NCBI RefSeq assembly: GCF_002443255.2
Contig: NW_019211458.1
Span: 11,616,402-11,680,401, forward strand
DNA from: Varroa destructor
Lineage: Eukaryota; Arthropoda; Arachnida; Mesostigmata; Varroidae
DNA: 64,000 bases
Direction of reading: 5' to 3'
How positions within the stretch are numbered: position 1 is the stretch's first letter; each line of letters begins with the position of its first letter. Position numbers and translations under genes: made by a program. Shown here piece after piece: positions 13,801 through 28,800 of the stretch. The notes under the pieces are model-generated. The model did no database searches. It was not told the origin of the DNA and saw only the letters and a list, made by a program, of their open reading frames with translations.

Positions 13801-16800
13801 TTGGCCAATTTTTAGTCGAAATTCGTGCTTCCTTCCTCGTTTGTCTTCGTCAAGCCCTAATTAATGGGCCGGACAGGACGTTTACGAAATGTCATCACTT
13901 GCTGAGCATTGAGCATTTTTACTAATAAGAATGCAATAGTTTCAGAGCTCCACACAACAATGGGGGAAAAATAAATGGCATTTCTATCATTCAATGACGT
14001 AACCGATCAAGTGATTGTGATTCGTTTGCTATTGCTTTTGTTGCTACTGGTGATCTAGTTTAACATCGCCACTGTCGTATTTGTGTCTTTCTTCCCCCCC
14101 TTGTGAAAACGTTGGTAGTGGCATTCGCTGCTGATGTAAAAAACGGAAAAAAGAAGCGATCATTGAGCTACTGGCTTCTACTAAGATTCATTGGTGATTC
14201 TTTCTCCTGCGATTGTTCGGATTATAGGTAAGCGGTTCGAAAGAAAAAGCCACACGGAGCTAACGAATCAAACTGTTCAGTCGTAGCCGTACATAACAAA
14301 AGTTCACGCAAAAATAAACATTAAAAACGCAACCTTATGGACTGTTTTGGATTGATTGATATAAGCAAATAAAAAAGACACCTAATAGCATTTGTATATA
14401 GAATTTCACCCCAATCATACCTGGATGATTTACTGTGACTTTTCTAGATCACGGTCTTGAGCTTTTATAGGCTAGCCCCGATTGTAGTGTTTAGTAATGC
14501 AACCAAAGTAGGAAAATAGAGTTTAAATTGAGACAACTTTTGCTTTTCTACAACTCGAATTCAACAGATATAAAAAACACCAGTGATATACCTGACCTGC
14601 AGCATTGTAAATCCTATGACGTGTGTATATATAGGTACACATACCACGAAACAATGTTTATGCACAATTTATTGGTGGTAAAAATCATCATCATCATTGA
14701 CTAAGCGTGTCGAGTTGGATGTTCTCACCAAGCGCTGGGCCTGTATTTCGTCTAGCGTCGGTCATCTCACTCTATATATGCAGCGAAGGAAATGCAGAAA
14801 AGCCTTAACAGCAGCAGCACTGCCGAAACAGTCAACGATTCGCAGACATTTCATACGATTCACGGCTGAATAACGTTTGCGGTTTGGGCAAGATAGGGAA
14901 AAATGGGGCTGGAATAGATGCCAGGGTCTCTGATTTCTTAAATTCGCCTCCGTCTATCTTCATCTAGCCAGCTTTGGTGGGGAACTTTGAATGGGCAGTT
15001 GTAGTGATAGTTAGATGGCAATGGTGGTAAGAAAAGGATGATGGGCATTTCGAATGATTTAGGAGCGCTGCTGATCTGGTCAGCCAGACAAAATGGCAAC
15101 AGTCCCGTCGACCGAGTCGGAGGGCCTCAAGCACCACGTCATCTATAGTAGGGATCATCATTCTCCGTGGCATGGATAGCGGTTTTCGTAGTAAACTGTA
15201 GTGCTCCATATTATTCATAAGGTAACTGCAATGACCATAAAGCGATGTCTGTCATAGCTTTAGTAAAGTAACAAAGAGTAAAGAAAACACTACGGCAGCG
15301 ACAACTCAAACATGTCCGTAACCCTGCCGCTTGTCATGGCAATAGTAAATGTCAGCGGTAACGTAATTCGAGTGTTGCATGTAACGTCTGCCTATTGTGG
15401 TTCCACCAGCGCCAACATGACCGGCACGAGCCTCAGTAACGGCTCAAAGTAGCAGTAATGATATCAGTAATAGTTGTCTCGGTAGAACCTGTGAGGTCAT
15501 TCGCAGGTAGTTTAGTTTCTATGGCAATTGGCCTGGGCGGTATTTTTTAAACCCGCAAATAACGGGGCAAAGACATAACTGTGAAACGGCAGGCTAACTA
15601 ACAGTACGCAATGCCATATACCTGCAGATATCAATGAACAGCTTGAGACAGTCAAGTGAGAGGAGGTTCATTTTTTTTCGTCAAGGGAAGGGGAGAAGGG
15701 GGCATCGTTGAACAGATCTGATGCTCATGACGTACGCGTTGCCGCTGCCACCGAGGCAACGAATTCGCCAATATACTACTATTCTTGAAGAAGCTCCCGT
15801 CGCTGCTTCATCACGCGTGGGCGGTGTGCTCCTCTTTCCTTTTACTGCTGCTGCTGTTTTTGCTGTTTATTTGGCGTTGGTGAATGATCTCGTGCTGGAC
15901 GATGTCGGCTACCGGTGTCGACTACTGGAAAAGAAAGGTCGCGTGTAGTAGACGGAAGTAGAAAGCTTTGGTCATTTCACCGCTATCATCATCGTGAGAC
16001 GGACAAAAGCAGACCGACATGCAGCCGAACACCGGTAGGCAGACAGGTATTGACATAAACGCAAACGTATATGGTGATAGATGCACAACAACTCTGGATA
16101 GCCTATCAACTCAAGTGGTTAGGACGATGGGCGGGTAACGCTGTCTACACTCGACTTGAAAAACCATTTTTATCAATAGAAATACCAGGCAGACAGACAG
16201 ACGTATCATACAAACTGCCGTCAGTGACAATTTGTATAAAAGCTATCTATCAGTTTTACGTGTAGTTGCTCAATAAAAAGCACGCACACATATGAGAGAA
16301 GCACAGTATCTGGAAATGACGTAACACTGAAGAACTTCAGACGATTTTTAGTACGGTAAAAGAAAGAAAAGTATATGCACACCTGTACGTGTATCTTGTT
16401 GTTGCCCCCTGGTGGGCGTCGCCATCGAAAGCTTAAAAGCCACACACTTGTAGCTCTTCACGACGTTACGTGAAACGATTGTTGTGTAGCAGCTTATTAA
16501 ATATCACTTTCCTATCAAAAACGATATATTCATATAATCCAAATCGCATAAGGATATCAGCAAGCTATGTATATCCCTTTCAATTTCTGTGTAACAGAGT
16601 TAAAATTGAGTCTGTTTTTCCCTGTTCGCAAAATATCCATAGCAGGCTTTAGTAATTCTCTTTAGCATACAGATGCACCTCAATAGGCGAAAAGGAAGAA
16701 ATTATCGTTTGCAATCAGACGGATTTGGATCGGCAAAACGAACGAACGTGACCAACAAAGATCGACGGTTGAAGTAATGCGATGTAAGCTCCTTTAAGTG

Positions 16801-19800
16801 AAGTACTAAATATCTGCTGTGAATTACGGACTCGATATATGGTCTTTTTGTATATCACACGATTTTTAAATAGGTTTATTTACATACCTAATGTACACGA
16901 AAAGATAAACACATGAGAACATATTATGGAAAAGCTATGTTGACCCAATCTTTCCTGTACTGATTAACGCATTTGCTTGGTTCTAGCCTAGAATTTGTCG
17001 CTGGTTTCAGTGGGTCGTAATACCGCATACCGTTACGCGTATGTTGTTGTATATCGTGCTGATAATACATTTCTTCATATAATAAACATAAACCTGTTAC
17101 CTTTGGGGTTTCTTGTAGATTTGAGCGCTGGACTTATCTGTCTATCATTTATAAAAGCGCAGTAATCGTGTCATAAAATTTAGCCCTTCTGAGATGTCCC
17201 TAAGAAAACTATTATATCTAATTTGATTTATAATACAAACCCAAACTATGGTCTGAATCTCAAAAATATTTCTATCCTAACCTGTATTTGAACTGCATTG
17301 AAAAACCTGAAAAGCAATTCACAAGACGTATCTGATTAAATAACGTTCATGCATAATTTTGACGGCTGATCTTCGTGTACATCAGCCTTAATCCCATCTT
17401 GAGACAACCGTTGCCTTTATCATAAGAAATTTCATTACGTAAATTTTCTAAACATGGAACAGCAACAACGTTGTTATTATAAATGACAGCGTAAATAAGC
17501 GGTAGCAGTGCTGATGGCTCATGCATAGTAAATACGTTATAAATGTTCGCGAATATAGCTGCTGCCGTATGAAAACAGCCCAAAAAAAGATCGCCAAAGA
17601 GCGTTACTGCACGCCGCACTATCACCACGCTATAGCAGAGAAAACAAACACAGGCCATGATGAGATGGCCGAACTATTTCCAATTATGGAATATCTATTG
17701 AGCATAATACGACAGTGATCGACACATTACCGCGCTGTCAATGATCAGCTAAGGTATGGAAACCCTTAAGGCTTCTATCGCGGGTAAGTTGCTTGAAAAA
17801 TGAGTTCACTATGCGCGACCCTGTACCTACTTGGGCTAGTTGGGACTGCGTATTTGGGTGTTTGCATGTACTGATCGAGTGTTTAGACCAGATATGTAGA
17901 GGTGTCGTCTGGCAACAGAAGACCACGAATGCCGTTCCTTTATATTACGCGTCTGCAGTTTCATTGTTACTGTTGAACTATCGTTTTCATTTGACGGTAG
18001 GCATTTATTTTGAATATTTACGTGCCTCCTAATGGGAGCGTCCGTAATCGACTGTTGCGGTACAAAACAAAAGGCCGGTGGCGTTTGTTTTGTACCGTCG
18101 TTTGACGAGTCCATTTTTTCTTATAGCTTTTTTTATAGTATACCTAATGAGCTCAAGTGAGCTGAGTTGCTACGGCGATTAACGTTCGAAAATGATTTTG
18201 TAGATTTACAATTACTCACTGCGCATAAGGTATGGCAGGGGGTCGAAAATTAAAAAAAGGAAAGAAAATAGGTGTCTGTTATTTGCGTAGCCAGTTGCCA
18301 GTGTTTGGTCGTACTTTATCAGTGCTGGAATCGATTGCAGTAGGCGCCACACATTGATTAAGCCAAGACAGCATATTGACGATTATGGCCAAGCCCCCGT
18401 TGCTTCACCTATTTCGAACCTCCCTGAGACAAAATTGGCAAACATCAAATAGTAAGGCAAAACATTTACACATGTATATATGTAGAGCACTATTGATCAT
18501 GGCGTCCCTATGTAACTAGCAACTTCAATAGCGCGCATGATGTCTTTCTCAAAGACGCGCGGCGACCACCATCATATTGTTGATCTTACGTAATGCAGCT
18601 ATATAGTAGCTACTGCGTTGAGTTCAAGCCCAAACATTGAAGATTTGGAGCCATATAGTATGTGCGAGATGCTCCAGCTGACCGCCATAATATTCGAGGT
18701 AGTCTGACTAGTCCTTCATTCACAGTCGATTCAAAAAGGTCTGTCCGACTGACATGCCGCTACCGCAGCGCCACGTCGAGCCCAACGAACTAAGCTGACC
18801 AAGCGATTTTACCGGGCATTTACTTATGCGTATGAAAGATTGCGCTTGTTTTCGCCGAGCGACAAATGGCGACCGTTTCGTGGGTAGTATAGCATCGGGT
18901 ATAGTAGTATCGGGAAGCACGACTACGACAGCTGCTGCCAGCATTCCAGACAAACTGGCCGTTGCCGCCGCTAAGTTGCCTCGAGCAAGAGCTGCCACTG
19001 TAGTACAGTTGTTGACTCTGTTAATGGTTCGGGAACGCTGGCGAGGAGCTGGTCGCAGTTCCACCGGCTGAGTGTCGATGACCTGTCGAAATGGAACCTC
19101 ATCATCATTCTTTACTCCCGTTGATTTCAGCCTGGTCAGCTAGATACTTCACGTTATCCCGCTAAACGCTTGATACTGAACGGTAACGGGGGAGAGAGGA
19201 GGCTGGAGGATCCGCTGTAGCGGCGGTCTACCAAAAATCAGAGCTGTGTCGGAGCGAATGTAGCAGTCATTGCAAATAACATTTTTTCTTACCACTCGTG
19301 CCCGATAATGTTGTGAGAGGTCATCTCTTTATTCAGTGTTAGAAGACGGGAAAAACAGAATCTATGAATGAGAAATAAAGAACACTCGAGGTAGCTAGCA
19401 ATGAAAATCCAATTGTAGTTACAGAATTGTATGATAGCTCTGGCAAGAATTCAGCGACAAATAAAGAAGAGCCAGTGGTTAAGAGTGCATTGAAGAAGCA
19501 CCACTGGGTGGCATCATAGCGCAACGTCGTCATAGTATCGATAATAATAACACCGGTAGTTTTGGCCATCTCCATATTTTTCCTTTGCAGAGTTGAAACG
19601 AGAGACGCAATAAACGTGGACGCAAGTTCCATCCTATAATGAATTTATCCGTTTTTTTTTTTCTTCATTTCGCCGACGCCTAACTGGTCTTGTGTATCCA
19701 TAATAAGCAATGTGGACAGTGTTGAGCAGCGGCTTCCCCTAGCCGCTTTTGCAATATGTATAGTTGTACTAAATCCGTGTAGGAACACAGTACGAATCGT

Positions 19801-22800
19801 TTCGTACATCAGGCTGTGTCTGTGTGTTAAAACGGTTGTTGTTTTGTTAACTAGACGTCATAATAATGTGTTGCATCTACTGGAGTGCACCGATTATATG
19901 TTAGTTTCCTCTTGCATAGAATGTTCGTAATGAAAAGGCAAACAGAAAGGAAAAGAGATCTATTTGCGATTACATCATGTAAATATGATGTGTAAACGTG
20001 GATAAAATCGGACGAACGGTTGATATATGAAGATTGAGCGTTGTGATTATTTTGACCGTGACGTCAAATAGATGTTTACAAATGTTTCTATCCTATATTT
20101 GACTTGTCGGTGCGCAGTATAATCCTTATATGATACTGTGTTATGTACCGCTAAATACCTTAGTATGCGTATTTTTCCACAACCAGTCTGGTATCAAAGT
20201 GAAGGACCACTTGAAGTCAACGGCAAAGAACAAACATTTTAGAACTGAAGCCTTTGTCACTCGATAACTCGGATCCCGATTTTTGTGCGAACAAGCATTG
20301 CTGTTTCTGTAAGAGTGAGTGGAGCACGCAATTCAGTATAGATGCCCTTTCAATGTAGAAACGATATAAAGATTCGAAAATAAAGATAATCGCTCTATTG
20401 AGAATATCGCAATAGTAAACCCACAGTTCTGTCTCTACGGCGACATGGTAGTAAACTATTTTCGACAGTTTCTTTTTATTTACAGAAATAATCAGGCCCG
20501 ATTGCAATGATTCGTAGACATCCGACACGGTCTAATTAGCAGATTTTAGTTGACCTCATACAAGCTACCTGCCACTGGGGTAAAAATAAGGGACTGCCTT
20601 CGCGTGCTAACTGTTGACTTTTCGTTTTAAAAGTAGGAAGCCTTTTGTGAGGAACGCCCGCGTACCTTTGTTGCGTCCGATTTTCTTCAGTATCTGTTTT
20701 ATTTCATTTATCTTGTTGGCAGCTGCGACTTCCTCGACATGTATTACATATACGTATATTATATTACTATATATTATAAAGTGATAACAATGAAGGCCGT
20801 GTTCATGTTTGCCAAAAATAACTTTGTCCAATTGTTTATGTTATTCTTTTTCTTCACAATAAACAACAATCAAAAATGGTTGTCAAACGTTATGTCTACC
20901 TGCTCTAATTTGGTGTCGATACGCCCGGTTACTAAGCAACTAATTTCAGTTACGTCAAAATGAAGATGCCTAACTCATGTTAGGTCACTGTGGTGACTAT
21001 AGTATCGCGATTTACCTTTCTATCGAGGTACCGCCGTTTGTTATACATTGTTACTTACTGCAATACTTTCTATCGAGGTACCGCCGTTTGTTATACATTG
21101 TTACTTACTGCAATAAACATGTTTTAAGCTAGACGGCAAGTGGGGAAAAACACGGCCATAGTATTAGTTTGCTCGTCGTACGAAATCGGCTTGACAAAAC
21201 GATCTGTTTAATAATAAAGAGAAGAAGTGGTAAGTATAATTTTGCGTCCATGTGGAATATAGCTTCGCTCGCTAAACGTGTGTACTACCGAAAAAAAATA
21301 GTCATTTTGAAATATCTATCGTTCGTGCGGCCATCATGACGCATTGAGCCAGTGTTTTTTTTTCTGTGTTCTCGCTATGCAATGCAATGTGTGAACTCAA
21401 AAATTTCGAATAGGCAACGAACGTTAAACCCCTTAAAAAATACACAGCCAACCTATGCCATACATTATGATAGAGAACGGTAGGTACATAGTAGGCTTTT
21501 TGCCGACGTAAACTTTGCTGATATGGCTCGTCTTATAGAAAACATTCGGATCCAATAAGAGTCCTAATAACAATAGGACGACTCTATTAAAACCAAGTCA
21601 GTCGATATCTGATTGACACCGATTATTACGGTCACATCTGACGAAATTGTGTCAACGCTATTCAAATAAGTGTTTTCCATATGGGATATTTTGTATATAT
21701 CGTTTTGTGTTCTTGGGGAATCCTTACTATCCAAATTATCGACGTGGGAGCTGCCCATTGTAATGGGGCTAGCAAGACAGACATCATTTCTGCTTGACCG
21801 TGTTATATATATGTGCTTACGTATTACCAAACCACGGGGCTACGGCGCTCTATAATAACTGCGAGAAGGATAGCGGCGGACGTGACTTCCCAGCAGAGCT
21901 AAACTTCTCGGCACCCGAACTGTTTGGTAATAGAGATTATATGTTATAAACGCCCGGTGCGTGGCTCAGTTTACGAAATGCCCGTTGTTGACAGGCAGCT
22001 GCGTAATGGTCGGTGACCCAATGACATTAATCAAATAGGCTTGAACCTTTACCGTTTGTTTCGGACAAGTAGATATAATGCGTGAACTAATCAAACCGTT
22101 CGCCGATGTATTGTGAATAGATCTAGCTGTCGCTTTCCTAAGAAACTGACGATAGACTGTGGTGGGTTTTTGTTCTTGGCTTGCCTAGTAGTACTCATAC
22201 GAGGAAGCTGTGTACATCACTGGATCCATTTAGGAAGAGAATCTTCAGCTTAAGTTCCAGCTTCGTAGTTATATGCTCAGCAGTTACAAATAATTCGTGT
22301 CATCGTAACAGAACTAATCGTGGGAAACAAAACCCATTATGTTCCACGTTGGGTACATACAATGGAGGCTGTTGCACCGAGCTCTATGCAAACTGTTACC
22401 TAACTCATACAGAATAAGCCTGTTTGTGGTAGATACGCGAAACGAAATAACATGCCTTCAACCGTACGTCCTTGGCCGACGACAGCGGAAACCGTCAGTC
22501 TGCAGACAGTGGCAAAACGAACAATTTACTGGGATTTGCACGCAGCCGGCTGTGGCTCCAGAGACAAAAAAAAATAGCAACCTGAAAAACGTCTCACCTA
22601 GACTGTTTCTTAGCCGACAACTCTATCGAAGCCCAAGGCAGACGACCTTCACAGATCAAACGCTTCGTTAGCCAGCTAATGCTTGCTATTGGGCGCCGAG
22701 ATCGGGTGACTTCGAAGAAATGGTGACTGGCAAGCCGGTCGACTAGCCCACCGGCCGAACCACATTGGTTTAGTATTGAACGTTGATCCTTCGACTGTTA

Positions 22801-25800
22801 CTGCCGCAAGGAGCGGCACGACTCGGTCGGATGTTTAGTGTCTTTTCGACGCCATTCATTCTAACTTCGTTTTTCAACTTAGTTAATTACATAGTCGCTG
22901 TTCATATTTGTATAACATCGACCAAACAACATTGTCGACACTGATTACGCATCAATGACAAGCCGTACCACTCTATTCCTATTGGGTGGTTTACTGGAAG
23001 TCATTATCGCAGCTGGCATGTACGGCCTCGTACGGTCCTACGTCGGCGGGCAACATGATATGCCGATATCACTGCTCCGGGCACTGCAGTACGTAACTAC
23101 AGCCTGAGGGGCAGCGGTAGAAGCGCCGAAAAGTCGATTGGTGCCGGCGCTATCTTCTGGTGGATAGGGCAAGCCTCACAGTCCACAATAACTGTATATT
23201 GTTAACCAGCTAAAAGCGCTTAAAGTGCGGTTTTAACAAAGGCAGCAGGGTAGGTGATGGCGTCGCTGGGTAAACTGCTCTGAGCTGCCATTTTGACGAT
23301 TAACGGACTGTTCGTTCCGGCGAAAAGCATTGGTAAGCCTGACTTTTCAAGTACAGCCACCTCCGCTGCCCTGACTGTTACGGGGCACTGTTATATACGT
23401 GCCTTGACTGTTGTCTTTTTTGCAATTATAGTGGCAGGCACTAATAGTCCCAGCAAAGGCAACGTTCAACAGAAGCAGGAGCAAGCTTTGCAACTTCTTC
23501 GTTTGGGCTTCGTTCATTTGACGCGCGTGGTGGATGTACCACTCAATGCCGTTTTTTTTTTCGGTAGCAAATTGGGTTCAGATTTTGCTTTCCCACACTA
23601 TAGCCCCGGCTAGAACCAAATTTCGAAAGAACGAGCTGTGGCCAAAATTTCAAACGCTTCTTTTTTCTATTTTGTACACGCACTATTCATTGAAAATGTT
23701 TACGTTGCAATTGGCAGCGACCCCGAACGGCTAAATGGAGGAGTCAGTCTGGGCTAGAAATATGGTTCTGACAGAAGGTCAAGAGGCAATATCACGCACA
23801 ATCAAGGGCTACTATTTACGATTACCTGTAATACTACTGCAGTTACTTCACGCCGTAACACTATCCGTGTGTTCGTCTATTCGTGCTGTTGAATTCTAAA
23901 ATCTTCCTGAAATAGCGCTAGCGATTGAGTAATGGACCAAGTTAATAGTTAAATGCTTAAATTTCGTTCGCCCCTTAGTAGCCATAAAGTACACTTGACC
24001 TCCTCGTTCCTCTCTCTCTCCTTCTTGGAGAACGTAAAATATATATACGGGTACAGAATATACGCAACTATTGTTAGCTACATTAGATATTTAATTATTT
24101 ATTTGTAGATGTTAATTTTTTCTCACGAGTGCCATAATATCGAAACGCCTTGACAATATATCACCTCAGCCGTGCTTATCTAGTACGTCCAAAAAAAAGA
24201 ATACATTTGAGAGATCATTAGTTATATAGAGATTGTTTTTTTTTTTTTTTTTTTTAATATAGGGTGCTATTTTTTTTCGAAGTTTTTTTCAAGAAGAAGC
24301 ACTACATATACATGTGGACTTAACGCGCATCCTACTGATCAGTGTCAACATACGTTTTCGCTGTTACCATAGACTGCTTTCATTCGTATTCAGTTTCTAA
24401 ACGTGCATTCAGAGACATAGACACAGAAGCTATTCGATACGTTTACCAATCGGACTTGTTCGTAACCAGCATTCGGTATCAGAAGAGGCTGCGATCTTCG
24501 GTAGGATCAACGTTTGGATAGTGATATGGGTAGAACAAACGGTACGCTCCCAAATATGTCTATCTATTAATGATATTAATAGTCTCAAAGCAGTCTACTG
24601 CACTGTGCTATCGAAAAAAAAAAAAAAAAAAAAAGGAAGCGTTGGATGTTTCAAGGCTTTGCCCTTTCGCACCCCAACCCTCCATTATGATATTCGTTTC
24701 CCGGAACCGTTTCGTTACAGCCATCTGAAGTGTTGCAACGAAAACTACATATAGTTCTAAGGCTCGGACTGTGGCGTGAAACAATACGGTGCTTTATCAT
24801 AGTATGTTTTCCCCGTTTATTGGGTTAAGCCAGTCAATAAAGCACCCTGCCTTTCACAGAAACGCCGCTTGATATAGAGCTTTCATATCGCCTGCCGTTC
24901 GTGGTGCTGCTATCGATGTGTAATGATTAACGCCGATTGAAGCGACATGGGCGGCAGTTGGCTGTAAGTATCTACCGAGACAAGATGGCTTTTGGTCGTT
25001 TCATGATCATATTGTCGACAGTAGCGAATACCATTGAGAGCTGCGGGTAACGCCAACCCCCCAGTACATTAATGGTGTTCGCTAATGTTGCCTACAGCAG
25101 CATGTGTTAAATGTAATGTGTATATATATATATATGGTAGTGTCCTAATCCTCATATTGACATGGGAACATATTGCGTGCTCCGCTTATGCTTCTATAGA
25201 AGATAAATATCTGTAATAGAGCTAACAAGCGAAAAGCGAATATGAAAACTGAAAAGGCTTCTGTTTTTTTTGTGCCTATGGACGCCAAAGTGTGAATTGT
25301 ACGAAGGGCGAAGCTAGTTCATAGTTACAACCATGGGTGCCCTAATGTCGGGTTCCGTTACGATTAGTGAAGCGGCGTTGTATAAGGTCGATTTTTTCAC
25401 ATTTACGCGAACTCTATCCGTATGACTTCGACGAGAGTTGTTATTGCGGTAAAGCCACCACCATTACCAATAAAACTCACTTTGCACACGTATGTACAAC
25501 TACTGAGGATTTAAGTGATCATTTTCATCGCTAGATGGCGCAAACAGTTTCTTTATTATACTCCTTTCAGCTTTTTGCTGTAAGTGAAAATGCGTATTTC
25601 TTTAATGAATGTTCGCGTAACAACAATAATAAAAGTTCCAACTGGCCAAATGCGTGGATGGGCAGCCTTTAGCCCAAATATCGTAGACTAGACAGCCCAC
25701 AATGGCTGCTGATGAGAATTATGGTCAAAGCGATTCCGTCAGTGATTAACACATAATGCTAGCGTCTTTTAAAGCGCTTAGGATGCATTGGCTATGCGAA

Positions 25801-28800
25801 TGTGTGTCCACTTGTGTAACTGCGACAGCAAACGATATCAACCGGCGCGATGTGATGTCCTATACCTCATCTTGTCTTCAAGATAACATTGCCTTGTTTC
25901 GAAGAGTTGTTAATAACAATAATCGAACGGGACTTCACAAGCAAAGCAAATAAATCAGACGGAGCACAAATCATTTATATATACCGTTTTTCTTTAGAAT
26001 ACGAGTCTCACACATATTCGCCAATAGCCGTAGTGACTTTTCATTTTGCCAGCACTGTTGCAGTCGAATGAAACATAGTTGATCCCATGAAACAGATCTC
26101 TATCGGAGAGCTGAAAAATAGCGTATTCATTTTTATTGCTACTGCTATCGCGCCGGTGAAAGACATGTCGGTTGCCCTCCAGTACCGACTACACCAAGTG
26201 GTTGTTATTGCTACTGCTGCTTTTCTTGCCGCCGTCGGTCGGTCGGCTGGACAACGGTAGATCTTCGACGAGCAATTAGACGGGCGGCATACGACGTTAT
26301 CAGATTAGTAATCACCCATCGTAGCATTCATCGTTTGATAATGGACACGTACATAGTAGGACTGCTAGTCGATCGACCAATAGTATCTCAAACACGTACT
26401 ACAAAGGGGCATACTTTATATATTGAACGTAGAGACCGAGAATGCGTAATAACATTACACACAAGCATAGGATACGAATAGGGGGGCGTAACACCGGAAA
26501 CACGAGGGCAGTTAATAGAAAAAGTGATTTTGTAATGAGCCAGCTGGCGGCACGCAACGTATTGGCCATGCTAACAATATAATAAGAACAGTAGCAGCAG
26601 AAACAACAACTGTATGTAAAGAGAGAGAGAACATACCTTGACGCCCATATTTATTGCTCTAAGACTAATTATCTCGTATTTAGGCAATTTAGATTATGCG
26701 ACGATCCATTCAAGTTCCTCAAAGCCCTGTTTACACTTTATCTCAAGAAATGGCTAAGCCTGTCGACAAGTTGCGTCTCCATCTATCTGAGTACATGATT
26801 AAACTGCATCGTGTAGACTCGTGTATCACGAGTCGCACTGAAGCCTGATATTGTTATTTTCAATGTTTGAGCAGAAAATGGGTAGCTTTTATACTGGGAT
26901 ATTTTTGAGTCGGTGTGGGGTTTTTCAAATGGAATGCGATTACTTAAAATTTTGCTCTTGTTAAATTGGAACAAAGACTTTTTTCACACAGTTCTCGAGT
27001 CCTTTGTTAGACCTTGGGCGTATGTTATCCAATACCTTACAATCATCATTCAGTGTCTAACCAGGTCCACCCATCACCGGTGCAAAGCGCCTTATACTTA
27101 AATGAGAAATGTAATGCGTATAAGGGGCATTGCGATTTGACCGCAATCAGAATTGAGCTCATTTGTTGCCACTTTGTAAAGCAATGGTAAACTTTAGTCG
27201 ATCATGGGTTGGCTGACGAAGACTTATCGTTTTCGTTTTGCTATATCTGTTAGACAATGACAAGCGTACATCGCACATATATTCGTACTTATTGTACTTA
27301 TTTAAACGATACCGGTCCAGATTTGCCAAGGCACACATGTGCGTCAGCAAAAGTTATCCATCCATTGTTTTTAAAAAAATTCATCGCTGCCTTAAGTCGA
27401 AATATGGTTCCCAGTGATTAAATATGATACCTATTATTCCATTCACTACTCGGGTTTAGTAGATTCGGATTCATACATCGTATTTGATTAATATTTAATC
27501 AAATAGCAAACGATCGTCCGACTGAATCCTTCCCTAGCTGGAGACTCGCCCGGCTTCAGTTTCCCTTTCCTTGCGCCGGCTCTAGCGCTCTTCGACGTAA
27601 GAGCGGCGGCCGCGCCGACTGATGGCAACACGCGCGAACTTCAGACAGAAAATGCCGCCTTCAGCGTCGGACGCCTTCAATTGCAATTGTTGTTATCGCT
27701 ACGAGAAAAAACAGTTGGGCGAAGGCTGCATCATAGTCCATTGGTTTGACGTGTCAGGTTTTTCTTCAATTCTGAGATATGCGAAGTTGCTGATTTGTAG
27801 TTCGCACTCGCCTTTCGCGTTGAAAGCGTGCCCGGGGTCGCGTGTGACCACTGATAATCATGTTATAGTGAAAGTTAGTGTAAAAACATAGCTAACGGAT
27901 AATAAGCCTCGTCGCTTTGCGTTGGGTGACTATTTTTCTTTTTTCGCCGTCTCAAGGATTACGTGTTTTGTTTTTCCGAGCGACTTTCGTAGTGAACTTC
28001 ATTAATGATGGTGATATTGATGGTGTGAATTTGTGCAATTTAGTTACTGACATCTACAAACAAAGACGCGTTTATTGTTTGCACATAAACGTACGTCATG
28101 CGCGAGCTGACTCCCAGACGTCTCCGAGGGCTCGTTAATCTTATTCATGTTCAGATTTTTGTATGAACCTACCTGATGCCGAGTGGCGATTGACATCGGG
28201 GAACCTGCGTGCGCATCATAAGTGTGCCCCTATCGCTCTTTCTCCGATCGTCGCCCACTTCGAGCGTGGCTCGCCGTCGCGCTCCGGAGTAATGCAAAAT
28301 GTAACTCGTCTCTCGGGCAAGTTGGAGAAGTGCTCGATTGTCGAGGAGTGCAACAAAGAGTGCCAGGAGTGTTTTCATCCATCATCGTGGTGTTATGGCC
28401 AACCGTTCAAGAACCTTGCTCGCCTCTGTCGCGAATGGTTTTGCCTGGGATGGAGAGTGAAATTTATCCTTGAGGTAGATGCAAGCAAAACGGTGACATT
28501 TTAGAGAACAGCAATTCCTTTATGTTACTAGGTGCTATTTGTTGAATTGTGACTACGATGATAATGCAATTCCTACTGTTGATTGCTAGTAAATTACTGA
28601 TAGGTAACATTTATGCCAGCTACGATAGCGGTAAAGGAGTGCCTGCTTTGGCATTTTCATTTAAGGCTAGATGCGATCTACTTGTAAACGCGATAAAGCA
28701 AGACGATGTAACGTAGATGCCGTAGCACCAAGCGGGGCACCGGGGGTATGTCTTGCCCCCTGTACTGATTGTTGCCGATTCATTGAAAGAAAGAGTCATC

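Larger units (their letters stand above)
21116..27480 (+). other. Giant intron 3, third part
   Basis: Non-coding DNA with homopolymers T20 (24236-24255) and A21 (24614-24634) and a short (TA)n near 25124. Positions 22,650-23,150 are moderately GC-rich. No gene recognised. Confidence 0.7.

Noticed and set aside
18720..19071. Coding exon in a GC-richer patch, 114 codons on the minus strand
   Set aside because: Both strands are open, the peptides are alanine- and arginine-rich as expected from composition, and no homology or splice structure was seen.
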